Source: a virus. Taken from it: 33,393 bases of DNA. Below the pieces are notes generated by a model. It was not told the origin of the DNA, searched no databases, and saw nothing but the letters and a program-made list of their open reading frames with translations. The stretch spans positions 1 through 33,393 of IMG/VR virus record IMGVR_UViG_3300037227_000085; one strand, written 5' to 3'. Positions 7,796-15,640 of the stretch are shown piece by piece (position 1 is the stretch's first letter; every line of letters begins with the position of its first letter). The translations under genes were made by a program, and so were the position numbers.

Positions 7796-8889
7796 GCAAG
7801 CTCGCCCTCAGCACCGTAGCCACGCGACATCAGGTGTTCCTGGAGCGCCTGAAGACGCAGACGGCCGGCGACTTTGTGCGTGTGCTGCCCCAGTTGGAGA
7901 AGTCCATTCGGGACGTCATCTACAGCCTGCACGTGGACACGCTGGACGCGCTCAGCCGCGCGCAGTTGCAGCGCGTGCTGGGTCAGTTGGAGCGCGCGCA
8001 GGCGCAGCAGATTACGGAGGCGAAGAAGTTGCTGCTGGGCGATCTGAAGGGCCTTGCCGGCTACGAGGTGGGGTTTGAGGCACGCACCCTGGAGGCTGCC
8101 ATCAAGACCGCTGGGCTGGACTGGGGACTTAGTAGTGTAACTGCTAATGACGCGTATAAGTTGGCGCTGGAGCAGCCTCTCAGCGCCACTGGGCAGCTGC
8201 TGGAGCCGTTCATTGACACCTGGGGCACCAAGCAGATTGCCGGCGTGGACGCTGCGGTTACGCGCGCCTGGGGCGAGGGGCGCACCATTGGGCAACTGGC
8301 GCAGGAGATCCGAGGCACAGCCGGCGCCAACTACAAGGACGGCCTGGTCGCGGCCAGTCGGCGCCAGGCGGAGGCCGTCGCGCGCACCGCCGTGCAGCAG
8401 GTGGCCCAGCAGGCGCGCGGCGCGCTGTGGCAGGCCAACACGGACATCGTGGAGGGGCGCATCTGGGTGAGCACCATGGACAGCCACACGACCACGGAGT
8501 GCCGCGCCCTGGACGGTGAGAAATTTCCCCTGGACTCAGGACCGTGGCCCCCACTGCACATCGGCTGCCGCAGCACCACCATCGCCAAGCTGCCCAAGGA
8601 GCTGGACTTCCTGGACGAGGGCGCCACGCGCTCAAGTGCCAGCGGCCCGGTGCCGGCGGACCAAAGCTACTACGAGTGGCTCAGCGACCAGCCGGCCGCA
8701 TTCCAGGACGAGGCCCTGGGCGCAGCGCGCGGCACGCTGTTTCGGGACGGAGGCCTTACGGCGGACGAGTTCAAGTCGCTCAGCCTGGACCGCAACTTCC
8801 AGCCCATGACGCTGGACCAGATGGCCGCCAAGGAGCCGGCCGCATTTGCCCAGGCGGGCCTGGACGAGTACATCCCGCCAGGAGACTAA
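7792..8889 (+). CDS. Minor head / head morphogenesis protein (SPP1 gp7 / Mu F-like)
   Basis: This 365-aa protein begins at a GTG that overlaps the portal stop (GTGA). The conserved C-terminal domain reads VSTMDSHTTTECRALDG (226-242) and PPLHIGCRST (253-262), the D-T-C...H..CRS pattern of SPP1 gp7/Mu gpF proteins. These associate with the portal and are carried in the head. The N-terminal 200 residues are helical. The region after about residue 270 adds an acidic, Pro/Gly-punctuated extension ending EYIPPGD. Coupling to the portal gene fits stoichiometric co-production. Confidence 0.9.
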   Translation: MSKLALSTVATRHQVFLERLKTQTAGDFVRVLPQLEKSIRDVIYSLHVDTLDALSRAQLQRVLGQLERAQAQQITEAKKLLLGDLKGLAGYEVGFEARTLEAAIKTAGLDWGLSSVTANDAYKLALEQPLSATGQLLEPFIDTWGTKQIAGVDAAVTRAWGEGRTIGQLAQEIRGTAGANYKDGLVAASRRQAEAVARTAVQQVAQQARGALWQANTDIVEGRIWVSTMDSHTTTECRALDGEKFPLDSGPWPPLHIGCRSTTIAKLPKELDFLDEGATRSSASGPVPADQSYYEWLSDQPAAFQDEALGAARGTLFRDGGLTADEFKSLSLDRNFQPMTLDQMAAKEPAAFAQAGLDEYIPPGD

Positions 8890-8954
8890 TTTTTCGGCCG
8901 GTCTGTGACCGGTCATCAACCCAACCCCCACATAGAAGATAGGAAGTTCCTACC

Positions 8955-9695
8955 ATGGCACTGAAAGCAAAGCTCGACAAGAAGGCCTACGATAAGCTCA
9001 GTGAGCACATCAAGGGCGAGTACAAAGAGTCCGACACCGAGGAGGGCACGTACGTTCTCGAGGTGGACGGCGCCGAAGACACGGGCGCCCTCAAGCGTGC
9101 CAAGGAGCACGAGAAGGAGGCGCGCAAAAAGGCCGAAGACGCAACCAAGAAACTCCAGGAGCAGCTGGAAGAGCTCCAGGGGCAGCTGGAAGAGCTCCAG
9201 AACAAGGGCAAGTCCGGCGACGACAAGGTGGCCGCCGCTGAGGCGAAGCTCAAGGCCCAGCTGGCCAAGCGCGAGAAGGAGCTCACCGACCAGCTCACCA
9301 GCACCCAGGCGGCGCTCAAGGCCCAGATGGTGGACAGCGTGGCCCTGCGCATTGCCACGGAGCTGGCCGGCGACAACGCCGAGATCCTGCTGCCTCACGT
9401 CGCGCGCCGGCTCCAGGCCGACATTGCGGACGGCAAAGCGGTGACCAAGGTGCTGGCCGCTGACGGCAGCGCCACGGACCTGACACCAGAGGGGTTGCAA
9501 AAAGAATTCTTGTCAAATACCAAGTTTTCGAGCATCATTGTTGGATCAAGGGCTTCCGGTGGCGGTGCCGGCGGAGGCCGGAAGGGCGCCAGTGGCGTCA
9601 AGAAGTTGTCGGAAATGACCGCCACGGAGGAGGCCAAGTTCGCCAACGAAAACCCCGAGGTGTACCAGCAGATGGTAGCAGCCGAGGCCAAGTAG
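8955..9695 (+). CDS. Capsid scaffolding protein (GP20-like)
   Basis: This 246-aa, highly charged protein has a long coiled coil at about 50-120 (KEHEKEARKKAEDATKKLQE and the repeated QLEELQ units), typical of phage scaffolds that template procapsid assembly. It lies immediately before the major capsid gene, the usual scaffold position. A Gly-rich linker (about 201-210) leads to a conserved-looking C-terminal motif SEMTATEEAKFANENPEVY, probably the capsid-binding end. An AGGAAG lies 9 nt before the ATG, one of the few Shine-Dalgarno-like sites here. Confidence 0.85.
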   Translation: MALKAKLDKKAYDKLSEHIKGEYKESDTEEGTYVLEVDGAEDTGALKRAKEHEKEARKKAEDATKKLQEQLEELQGQLEELQNKGKSGDDKVAAAEAKLKAQLAKREKELTDQLTSTQAALKAQMVDSVALRIATELAGDNAEILLPHVARRLQADIADGKAVTKVLAADGSATDLTPEGLQKEFLSNTKFSSIIVGSRASGGGAGGGRKGASGVKKLSEMTATEEAKFANENPEVYQQMVAAEAK

Positions 9696-9745
9696 GCGGC
9701 ACCCTGGGGAGAGCGCGAAATCAAGATCTCAAACTGTTCCCAACT

Positions 9746-9765
9746 CATAACCCACTACTACCATG
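9746..9765 (+). promoter_or_regulatory. Conserved leader element at the major capsid start
   Basis: The bases CATAACCCACTACTACCATG end in the start codon of the major capsid gene. The same 20 nt with one change (C to A at position 10) precede the tail tube gene at 14023-14042. There is no Shine-Dalgarno. A role in translation initiation of the two most abundant virion proteins is inferred. Confidence 0.5.
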
Positions 9766-10785
9766 TCAGTCGTACAAATCGCCGATATCTATAACCCGCT
9801 TACCTTCGGGCGTCGTGCCCAGGAGGCGCAGACCCAACTCAACCGTTTCCTCAACAGCGGAGTCGCCGTTGCGGATGGCCAGATCCAGGCCCAGATCGCC
9901 CAGGGCGGTCACCTGGGTGAGCTCACCAACTTCGCGCCCCTCACGGTGGGGGAGCCGAATTACTCCAGCGACGATCCCACGGTGCTCAGCACCACGGACA
10001 AGATCAGCAGTGAGCTGCAAAAGTTCCGCAGCGCCGCGCGCAACAAGAGCTGGAGCACCATGGACCTGGCGCGCGAGCTGGCGTTGCAGGATCCGGTGGG
10101 TGCCATCACGGGCCGCATCGGCGCGTTCTGGGCCACGGACGACGAGCAGCGCATCATTTGCAGTTTGCTCGGCATCATGGCGGACAACATCGCCAACGAC
10201 GGCGGCGACATGGTGGTCAACGTGGCCACGGATGACAGCTCGACTGTGGCCGATGCCCAGCGCATTGGCGGCGAGCGCGTCATTGACGGTCTCCAGACCA
10301 TGGGTGACCATGCGGACGCTCTCACGACCATCGCCATGCACAGCGCGATCCACGCCCGGTTGCAGAAGCAGAACCTGATCCAGTACGTGCGCGACAGCGA
10401 CAACAACATCATGTTCGAGACGTACATGACCAAGCGCATCATCGTGGATGACTCGTTGCCCGCCGTCGCCGGCAGCAACCGGATCACGTACACGGCGATC
10501 ATGTTCGGCGGCGCCGCCATCGGCACCGCGAACGGCCAGGTGCTCCAACCCAGCGAGCTGTTCCGCAAGCCCAGCGCCGGCAACGGTGGCGGGCAGACGG
10601 AGATCTACAGCCGGGTCAACAACGTGTGGCATCCGTACGGGTTCGCGTTCCAGAGCAACACGCTCACGGGTGGTGCGGCCAGCTGCCGCTTCGCCAGCTA
10701 CGCCGACCTCAAGTTGGCCGTCAACTGGAACCGAGTGTGGCAGCGCAAGAACATCCCGGTGGCCTTCCTCAAGGTCAACGACTAG
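9763..10785 (+). CDS. Major capsid protein
   Basis: This 340-aa protein follows the scaffold and precedes connector genes, the canonical major capsid position. It has an N-terminal arm (ADIYNPLTFGRRAQEAQTQL), a core with QDPVGAITGRIGAFWATDDEQRII and SLLGIMADN helices, and a strand-rich C-terminal half (RIIVDDSLPAVAG, ITYTAIMFGGAAIG, NNVWHPYGFAFQ). The motif order fits a HK97-fold coat protein of the SPP1/P22-like type. No processed N-terminal delta domain is apparent, consistent with a separate scaffold. Context makes the call secure even though the subfamily is not certain. Confidence 0.9.
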   Translation: MSVVQIADIYNPLTFGRRAQEAQTQLNRFLNSGVAVADGQIQAQIAQGGHLGELTNFAPLTVGEPNYSSDDPTVLSTTDKISSELQKFRSAARNKSWSTMDLARELALQDPVGAITGRIGAFWATDDEQRIICSLLGIMADNIANDGGDMVVNVATDDSSTVADAQRIGGERVIDGLQTMGDHADALTTIAMHSAIHARLQKQNLIQYVRDSDNNIMFETYMTKRIIVDDSLPAVAGSNRITYTAIMFGGAAIGTANGQVLQPSELFRKPSAGNGGGQTEIYSRVNNVWHPYGFAFQSNTLTGGAASCRFASYADLKLAVNWNRVWQRKNIPVAFLKVND

Positions 10786-10833
10786 GCCAGCACCGCGCGC
10801 TCCAGTAGTGTGTATGTGAGATCTTGGGGGCTG

Positions 10834-10869
10834 GGGCGCCCGGCAAGGCTGGTGCTGCCGGCAACGCCC
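10834..10869. terminator. GC-rich two-tier stem-loop after the capsid gene
   Basis: An outer GGGCG/CGCCC pair (10834-10838 with 10865-10869) encloses CCGGCA/TGCCGG (10840-10845 with 10856-10861) around a 10-nt loop. There is no T-tract, so it may be an attenuating or RNA-stabilising hairpin and not a true intrinsic terminator. It sits in the 128-bp gap between the capsid gene and a small Pro/Gln gene. Confidence 0.35.
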
Positions 10870-10913
10870 TGGCCCTCTGTGTTAGGTAACCAAAGGAAAG
10901 GTATAAAAGTCAA

Positions 10914-11069
10914 ATGAATACGCATAATAATCCGCAGCCCAAGCAAGAGCCGAAGCAAGAACCCAGGCAGCCCAAGCAAGAGCCGAAGCAAGAACCCAGG
11001 CAGCCCAAGCAAGAGCCGCAGCATCCGGCGTCGGAGCCGCAGCATCCGCAAGCCGAGCCGAGGGAATAA
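10914..11069 (+). CDS. Small Pro/Gln/Lys/Glu repeat protein
   Basis: A 51-aa open frame begins at ATG 10914 behind an AAAGGAAAGG purine tract (10893-10901 region), a plausible ribosome site. It is almost wholly low complexity: two full copies of an 11-residue unit QPKQEPKQEPR and a partial third, then QHPASEPQHPQAEP. It has no hydrophobic core and is surely disordered. It sits between the major capsid gene and putative head-decoration genes. Coding is supported by the ATG, the ribosome site and a repeat length divisible by three. The function is unknown. Confidence 0.55.
   Translation: MNTHNNPQPKQEPKQEPRQPKQEPKQEPRQPKQEPQHPASEPQHPQAEPRE
10935..11018 (+). repeat. 33-bp tandem repeat, 2.5 copies
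   Basis: Units at 10935-10967 and 10968-11000 are identical and a third partial copy covers 11001-11018. The unit length keeps the reading frame of the small protein at 10914-11069, so copy number can change without frameshift. Confidence 0.85.
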
Positions 11070-11117
11070 TAGTCCACGGCTCACACAAGCAGCACAACAA
11101 CCTGCTTAATTCACATC

Positions 11118-11318
11118 ATGCCAGCTCCCATCCAACAGTCCAAATCCGAGGTACCCGCCCAGGCGCCTCTCGCGCTCGTCAATCTCCTGTGCCGTGGTAT
11201 TCCCATGGCGGAGGCGCGTCGTCAGCTCGGCATGGTTGCCGAGCAACCCGTGGAGCAGCCCAGGTCTGCCACCCAGGAACCGCCAGCGCCGGCCGCTGCG
11301 GACGAGGCCCTTCTCTAA
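11118..11318 (+). CDS. Small hypothetical protein in head module
   Basis: This 66-aa protein is Pro/Ala/Gln-rich at both ends around one helix (ALVNLLCRGIPMAEARRQLGM). The leader TTAATTCACATC lacks a Shine-Dalgarno, as for its neighbours. No family recognised. The position between the capsid and a putative decoration protein suggests a small virion component, but nothing in the sequence proves it. Confidence 0.5.
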   Translation: MPAPIQQSKSEVPAQAPLALVNLLCRGIPMAEARRQLGMVAEQPVEQPRSATQEPPAPAAADEALL

Positions 11319-11355
11319 CACTACCTGCCAACGATTGTAACTCTCAATACATCCC

Positions 11356-12279
11356 ATGTCTCGCACCTTTCTCTCCCGCCAGAAGTCTGGCTACCTGGGC
11401 GTCAACGCCCTCCTCGGCACGTTGCTGCCCCATGCGGCAGCGGCTGCACCCACCAACGCCGTGGTGGCCACGCTCACGGTCGACCCAGCCGGAGCCAACA
11501 ACAGCATGACGTACACCGCCAAGCGCAAGGGCGCCTACGGTAACGGTATCCACGTGGCCTATGCCACACCGCTTACGCCCAGCGCCGCGCTCTCCGTCGG
11601 AGTCGTGGGCAAGGTGATCACGGTCAATCTGGCCACCGGGCCGGGCACCGTGCAGGTGGAGACGGCCACGGTCACGGCCGCAGCTGGTGCCACGTCCAAC
11701 GGCAACCTGGCAGTCACAGTCACCAGCGCTCTCCTGGTTTCGCCGGCTGCGGTGCAGGTGGCCCTGGACACCACCATGGACACCGCCACCAAGGTGGCTG
11801 CGGCCATCGCTGCGGCGCTCACGGCGGACCCGGTGTTGGGTGCGCTGTGGACCTTTGTGGGCAACGCGGCCACCATCGTCATGACACGCAAGGCGGCCCA
11901 GGCAGCGGCCAACGACGTCACTGAGAATCTGGCCATCGCGGCCGGTCTCGGCGTCACGGCTGCGGCCAACAGTGCCAACAGCACGCCAGGTGTGGCATCG
12001 GCCGCCACCAGCACGGCCGCCCAGGTGAAGACGGCCATTGAGGCCAGTGCGGCAGCGGCTGCCCTGGTCACCGTGGCCAATGCGGGCGGCGACAACGGCA
12101 CGGGTGCCTGCGCGGCCGTGGCCGACGCGCCCATGACCAGCGGAGTGGACGGCACCGACGGCGAGCCGTGGGAGTGCGTGGTCTACGGTGGCTGGGTCTA
12201 CATCAACGTGAGTGACGACGCGGCCAACACGGGCGCCGTGGACACGTGGTACAAGCACCAGCTCACTCTCGTCACCTGA
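11356..12279 (+). CDS. Structural protein, putative head decoration/fibre
   Basis: This 307-aa protein is Ala/Thr/Val-rich and strand-forming. It contains NNSMTYTAKRKGAYGNGIHVAY (about 49-70), a repeat-type motif found in several phage structural proteins, and helical segments of the form DTATKVAAAIAAALTADPVL (about 140-160) and AAQVKTAIEASAAAAALVTV (about 220-240), which suggests two related modules. The C-terminus (GEPWECVVYGGWVYINVSDD) looks like a compact beta domain. It lies just downstream of the capsid gene, so a capsid-surface or decoration role is the best guess. The leader is CA-rich without a Shine-Dalgarno. Confidence 0.6.
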   Translation: MSRTFLSRQKSGYLGVNALLGTLLPHAAAAAPTNAVVATLTVDPAGANNSMTYTAKRKGAYGNGIHVAYATPLTPSAALSVGVVGKVITVNLATGPGTVQVETATVTAAAGATSNGNLAVTVTSALLVSPAAVQVALDTTMDTATKVAAAIAAALTADPVLGALWTFVGNAATIVMTRKAAQAAANDVTENLAIAAGLGVTAAANSANSTPGVASAATSTAAQVKTAIEASAAAAALVTVANAGGDNGTGACAAVADAPMTSGVDGTDGEPWECVVYGGWVYINVSDDAANTGAVDTWYKHQLTLVT

Positions 12280-12321
12280 CGAGCCAACTCCCGCAACACA
12301 GCAGCGAACTCTTCCCATACT

Positions 12322-12825
12322 ATGAGCTTAATTGTTGAAGACGGTACTGGTGTTGCGGGTGCAATTTCCTACGCGTCGGTGGAAGACGCGCGGGCCTATG
12401 CTGCCGAGCGAGGCCTGGTGCTGCCAGTGGACGATGCGGCCGTGGAGGTGCTACTGGTTCGCGCCTGTGACTACCTGGAAAGCCTGGAGAGCCAGTACAA
12501 GGGCGTGCGCACCACGCCCGGCACCCAGGCCCTGGCGTGGCCCCGGTCGCTGGTCTTCCTGTTCGGGAATGCCACCAGCATTGACGATGCCCTGATTCCC
12601 ACCCGGCTGCGGCAGGCGCAGTGCCAGGCCGCGTTCGACCTGCAAACTGCCGATCCCCAGGCCACGGGCACCGGCCGCGAGGTGTTAAGTGAAACCATCG
12701 GGCCGCTCTCCACCACGTACGCCAAACGGGGCACGGCGGCCGTACGCCCGGTGCTCACCAAGGTGCTGGACATGCTCCAGCCGCTGATGCGTCAGACGGG
12801 ACCGCTTTCTACCATCCGTGTTTGA
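12322..12825 (+). CDS. Head-tail connector, DnaT-like family
   Basis: This 167-aa protein carries the pattern ISYASVEDARAYAAERG, then LLVRACDYLES and QALAWPRS (about 70-77), characteristic of phage proteins usually named 'DnaT-like ssDNA-binding' but placed at the connector position. Helical adaptor proteins of this kind sit under the portal. The end overlaps the next gene by 8 nt. The name DnaT should not be read as a replication role here. Confidence 0.75.
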   Translation: MSLIVEDGTGVAGAISYASVEDARAYAAERGLVLPVDDAAVEVLLVRACDYLESLESQYKGVRTTPGTQALAWPRSLVFLFGNATSIDDALIPTRLRQAQCQAAFDLQTADPQATGTGREVLSETIGPLSTTYAKRGTAAVRPVLTKVLDMLQPLMRQTGPLSTIRV

Positions 12826-13183
12826 CTATTCCTCAGCCGCAGCCACCGCCGTCCGTCTGTTGCAGCAGTACGGGGCACCCACCACGCTCACCAAGAAGGC
12901 CAACACCGTGGCCAGTGCAGCAGCCGGCACCGTGACCAAGGTGGAGACACCCTACACCGTGATCGCGGCCGTGCTGCCATACAGCGGCGCCCGGGACGAG
13001 AAATTCAGTGACGCTCTAATCTGGGGCAAGCTGGCCACCGTGCTGGTGGCAGCCAACGGTGCGCGCCCCGCCGTCGGGGATGACATTGCCGTGGACGGTG
13101 GTCCGGCCAGCGTCATCGGGGTTACGCCAATCGCGCCGGCCGGCGTGCCGGTGCTCTATACCTGTAGCGTGCAAAAAGGATGA
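12818..13183 (+). CDS. Putative head closure (stopper) protein
   Basis: This 121-aa protein starts at a GTG that overlaps the upstream connector. It is strand-rich (TPYTVIAAVLPYS, LATVLVAANGARPAVGDDIAV, GVPVLYTCSVQ), consistent with the small beta-barrel stoppers that follow the adaptor in siphovirus gene order. The call rests mostly on order, size and composition. It ends with an ATGA overlap with the next gene. Confidence 0.6.
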   Translation: MFDYSSAAATAVRLLQQYGAPTTLTKKANTVASAAAGTVTKVETPYTVIAAVLPYSGARDEKFSDALIWGKLATVLVAANGARPAVGDDIAVDGGPASVIGVTPIAPAGVPVLYTCSVQKG

Positions 13184-13590
13184 GCAACGTGGGCACATTC
13201 TCCGCGCAGGTCGCATCCTTCGGCCAGGGCACCATGGCCAAGGTTGAGAAAATTCGCCGTGGTGTGGTGCTCAAGCTGTTCGGCGCCGTGATCATGGACA
13301 CCCCGGTGCTCACCGGTCGGCTGCGCGGTAATTGGCAATGCAGCGAGGGCACTCCCGTGCTGGACGCGTTGGACAGCGTCGATCCCAACGGCGGTCCCAC
13401 CGTGGCTATGATGAATCAGGTAGTAGAGAAGAGCAAAGGAGGCGACGTGGCCATGTTCCTCACCAACAATCTGCCGTATGCGGCACGCATTGAGTACGAT
13501 GGCTGGAGTCATACTAAGCAGCCCGAGGGCATGGTGCGCAAGAACGTGGTGCGGTTTAACGGTCTGATCAAAGCGGAGATCGCTGCCTAA
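13180..13590 (+). CDS. Tail completion/neck protein, HK97 gp10-like
   Basis: This 136-aa protein has an N-terminal helix (AKVEKIRRGVVLKLFGAVIMDTPVLTGRLRGNW, about 19-52) in which DTPVLTGRLRGNW is the hallmark of HK97 gp10-type proteins. A C-terminal strand region follows with NNLPYAARIEYDGWS and an EGMVRKNV helix. These proteins join the head-completion complex to the tail tube. It is coupled at both ends (ATGA with the previous gene, TAATG with the next). Confidence 0.85.
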   Translation: MSNVGTFSAQVASFGQGTMAKVEKIRRGVVLKLFGAVIMDTPVLTGRLRGNWQCSEGTPVLDALDSVDPNGGPTVAMMNQVVEKSKGGDVAMFLTNNLPYAARIEYDGWSHTKQPEGMVRKNVVRFNGLIKAEIAA

Positions 13591-14027
13591 TGGGCACTAC
13601 TAATCATCAGTTTGTTTCCGATGTGCGCGCGGCACTGGTGCAGGCCGTGATGGACGGTGCCTTTGTCAGCTCCACGGTGGTGGCGTTGCCCAACATGATC
13701 TTTGAGCCGCCCGAGGGTGCCACCTGGCTCAAGGTGTCCTTTGTCCCGGCGCATGTGGTGCCAGCGTCACTGGGTGCCCAGGGTCTGGACGAGGTGAGCG
13801 GTTTCCTCCAGGTGGACGTTAACACTCCCGAGGGCGAGGGCGAGGCCGCTGCCATGGTGCTGGTGGACGCCCTGCGCGCCCGCTTCTACGCGGGCAGCCG
13901 CTGGTACAGCAGCGACGCCGTGGTGCGCGTCAGTTCGTGCGTGCCCAGCCAGGGCCGTCAGGTGAACAACTTTTACCGGATCAGTGTAACCATCATGTTC
14001 TATTCCCAAATCAAGCGCAGCGCATAA
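13590..14027 (+). CDS. Tail terminator protein
   Basis: This 145-aa protein is in the tail-terminator position, directly before the tail tube gene. It has the alpha/beta layout of gpU-like/DUF4128 proteins: an N-terminal helix (FVSDVRAALVQAVMDGAF), strands WLKVSFVP and GFLQVDVNTPEG, the helix EAAAMVLVDALRARF and a final strand NNFYRISVTIMFY. It caps the tail tube at its defined length. It starts by a one-base stop/start overlap (TAATG), and its stop lies inside the conserved leader of the next gene. Confidence 0.78.
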   Translation: MGTTNHQFVSDVRAALVQAVMDGAFVSSTVVALPNMIFEPPEGATWLKVSFVPAHVVPASLGAQGLDEVSGFLQVDVNTPEGEGEAAAMVLVDALRARFYAGSRWYSSDAVVRVSSCVPSQGRQVNNFYRISVTIMFYSQIKRSA

Positions 14028-14042
14028 CCCAATACTACCATG
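14023..14042 (+). promoter_or_regulatory. Conserved leader element at the tail tube start
   Basis: The 20 nt CATAACCCAATACTACCATG end in the tail tube start codon and match the major capsid leader at 19 of 20 positions. The first part contains the stop codon of the upstream gene, so the identity is not explained by coding constraint there. Confidence 0.5.
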
Positions 14043-15215
14043 GCCGACAGCTCAAGACATAATCTGCATTTCGTCGCGGAGACCACCTACGGCACCACGC
14101 CGGCGACCCCCGCTCTCACCAAGTTTCGGCACAAGAGCTGCACCCTGGCCCTGGCCAAGAGCAGCGTCGTGTCCGAGGAAATTCGGGCCGATCGTCAGAT
14201 CCAGGACTTCCGGCACGGCACCAAGCAGGTCGGCGGCGACATTGGCGCCGAGCTGTGCTTTGCTGCCTTTGACGCCATACTGGAGGCCGCGCTGTGCGGC
14301 ACCTGGGCCGTTGCGGCGCTGGTTACCTATGCGGCAGCCACCATCAGCGCGTCCAGCACGGACAACAGCCTCAACGACAGCGGGGCCGGGTTCCCGGCGC
14401 TTTCGACCGGGGACACCATCAGCATCGCCGGATTCATCACCAATCCGGGCAACAACGGCACGGCGACCGTCGTGACACGCACGGCCAGCAAGATCGTGAT
14501 CAGCGGGGTGACGCTCACCACGGAAGCGGCCAGCGAATCGATCACCATCACCAAGACCGGTCCCAAGACCGTGCTCAAGGCGGGCACCACGCGGCGCTCG
14601 TTCAGCGTGCTGCGTGATTTCTCCGACATCGTCACCGGCCGCTATCACCTGTTTGCCGGCGTGGAAGTGACCAAGGTGGACCTCAAGGTCACCCCAGGCG
14701 CCATCGTGGAGCTGGGCTTCGGTGTGGTGGGCCAGAGCATGATTGCGGGTGACACCGCGCCGGCCGGCGCCACGTACCCGGCCGCCGACACCCATGCGCC
14801 CATGGACGCGTTCAGCGGCGCCGTGCTGGTGGACGAGGTGCCAAACGGCGTGGCCACCGAGCTGGCCATCACGCTGGAGAACGGCATTCTGCCACGCTTT
14901 GTGGTGGGGAGCGCCGAGACCATTGAACCCAGCATCGGCCGGAGCAACCTGACCGGCCAGGCGACGTTCTACTTCGAGAACGCCACCATGATCAACCAGT
15001 TCCTCAACGAGGACGAGGTGCCCATCAAGTTCACACTGGGCGACGGCTCCGCCGGCAACACGTACGAGATCCTGCTGCCACGTGTCAAGTTCACGGGTGG
15101 CCAGCCGGACGTGAAGGGCGTTGGACCGATCACTCTGGCCATGCCCTTCCAGGCGCTGTTCGACCCCACCTCGGGCACCCAGATCCAGATCACGCGCATT
15201 CCGGCCGTTGTCTGA
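14040..15215 (+). CDS. Major tail (tube) protein
   Basis: This 391-aa protein has the tail-tube signature start FVAETTYGTTPATPALTKFRH (about 11-31), typical of the phage tail tube family, followed by SEEIRADRQIQDFRHG and QVGGDIGAEL. A strand-rich insertion (about 100-180: SSTDNSLNDSGAGF, ATVVTRTASKIVISGV) resembles an Ig-like surface domain. The C-terminal part (ILLPRVKFTGGQPDVKGVGPITLAMPFQAL) completes the tube fold. It is followed by the frameshifted chaperone pair, the standard order. At 391 aa it is longer than minimal tube proteins, matching the inserted domain. Confidence 0.88.
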   Translation: MADSSRHNLHFVAETTYGTTPATPALTKFRHKSCTLALAKSSVVSEEIRADRQIQDFRHGTKQVGGDIGAELCFAAFDAILEAALCGTWAVAALVTYAAATISASSTDNSLNDSGAGFPALSTGDTISIAGFITNPGNNGTATVVTRTASKIVISGVTLTTEAASESITITKTGPKTVLKAGTTRRSFSVLRDFSDIVTGRYHLFAGVEVTKVDLKVTPGAIVELGFGVVGQSMIAGDTAPAGATYPAADTHAPMDAFSGAVLVDEVPNGVATELAITLENGILPRFVVGSAETIEPSIGRSNLTGQATFYFENATMINQFLNEDEVPIKFTLGDGSAGNTYEILLPRVKFTGGQPDVKGVGPITLAMPFQALFDPTSGTQIQITRIPAVV

Positions 15216-15226
15216 TTCCCCTTCCC

Positions 15227-15640
15227 ATGTCAACCCCCCAAGCGCAGTTCCACACGCGGGCAGCCGCCAACGAGGGCATCAAGCTTCCGTTGACGCTGCC
15301 CGACGGCACAGCCACCGAGGAATGGCTGCAAATTCGCAGCATCGACTCCGACGCATTTCGCGCCGCCGAGGCTGCCAGCAACCGACGCCTGTTGGAGGCC
15401 ATGGCCAGCAAGGACCGGGCCGCTGAACTGGACAGCCAGGAAGAGCGGTACGTGATGCTTGCGGCCCTGGTCGCCGCGTGGTCGTTCCCTGCGGCCTGCA
15501 CGTCGGAAGCGGTGCAGGCATTTCTGAAGGAGTCACCGCAAATCGCCGCCGAGATTGATCGCGTCAGCGCGAGCCGGCGCTGTTTTTTCAAGAGCAGCTC
15601 GAGCTCCTCGTCCAGTACACCCGTGCAGAGCTCGAGCTGA
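15227..15640 (+). CDS. Tail assembly chaperone, unshifted G-type product
   Basis: This 137-aa zero-frame product of the G/GT locus has a folded helical N-terminal domain (about 1-118, including RSIDSDAFRAAEAASNRR and EERYVMLAALVAAWSF). After the slippery site it ends in a Ser-rich tail with eight consecutive serines, the sort of unconstrained end expected when the zero frame is only a by-product of a coding -1 frame. G-type chaperones coat the tape measure before tube polymerisation. The leader CCCCTTCCC has no Shine-Dalgarno. Confidence 0.85.
   Translation: MSTPQAQFHTRAAANEGIKLPLTLPDGTATEEWLQIRSIDSDAFRAAEAASNRRLLEAMASKDRAAELDSQEERYVMLAALVAAWSFPAACTSEAVQAFLKESPQIAAEIDRVSASRRCFFKSSSSSSSSTPVQSSS

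Noticed and set aside
7054-8487. A 477-aa minus-strand open frame
   Set aside because: It is the antisense shadow of the portal and minor head genes, a by-product of GC-rich codon positions.
8898-8912. A small hairpin (CCGGTC, loop TGT, GACCGG) after the minor head gene
   Set aside because: It has only a 6-bp stem, with the T-run upstream and not downstream, so there is not enough to call a terminator.
10782-11100. Hydrophobic minus-strand frames (Leu/Gly or Ala/Trp repeats) that look like membrane proteins
   Set aside because: They are the complement of the Pro/Gln/Lys/Glu 33-bp repeat; the hydrophobicity is an artefact of the opposite strand.
12322-12825. Reading the DnaT-like connector as a replication primosome protein
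   Set aside because: Gene order places it at the head-tail junction and the family name is historical.
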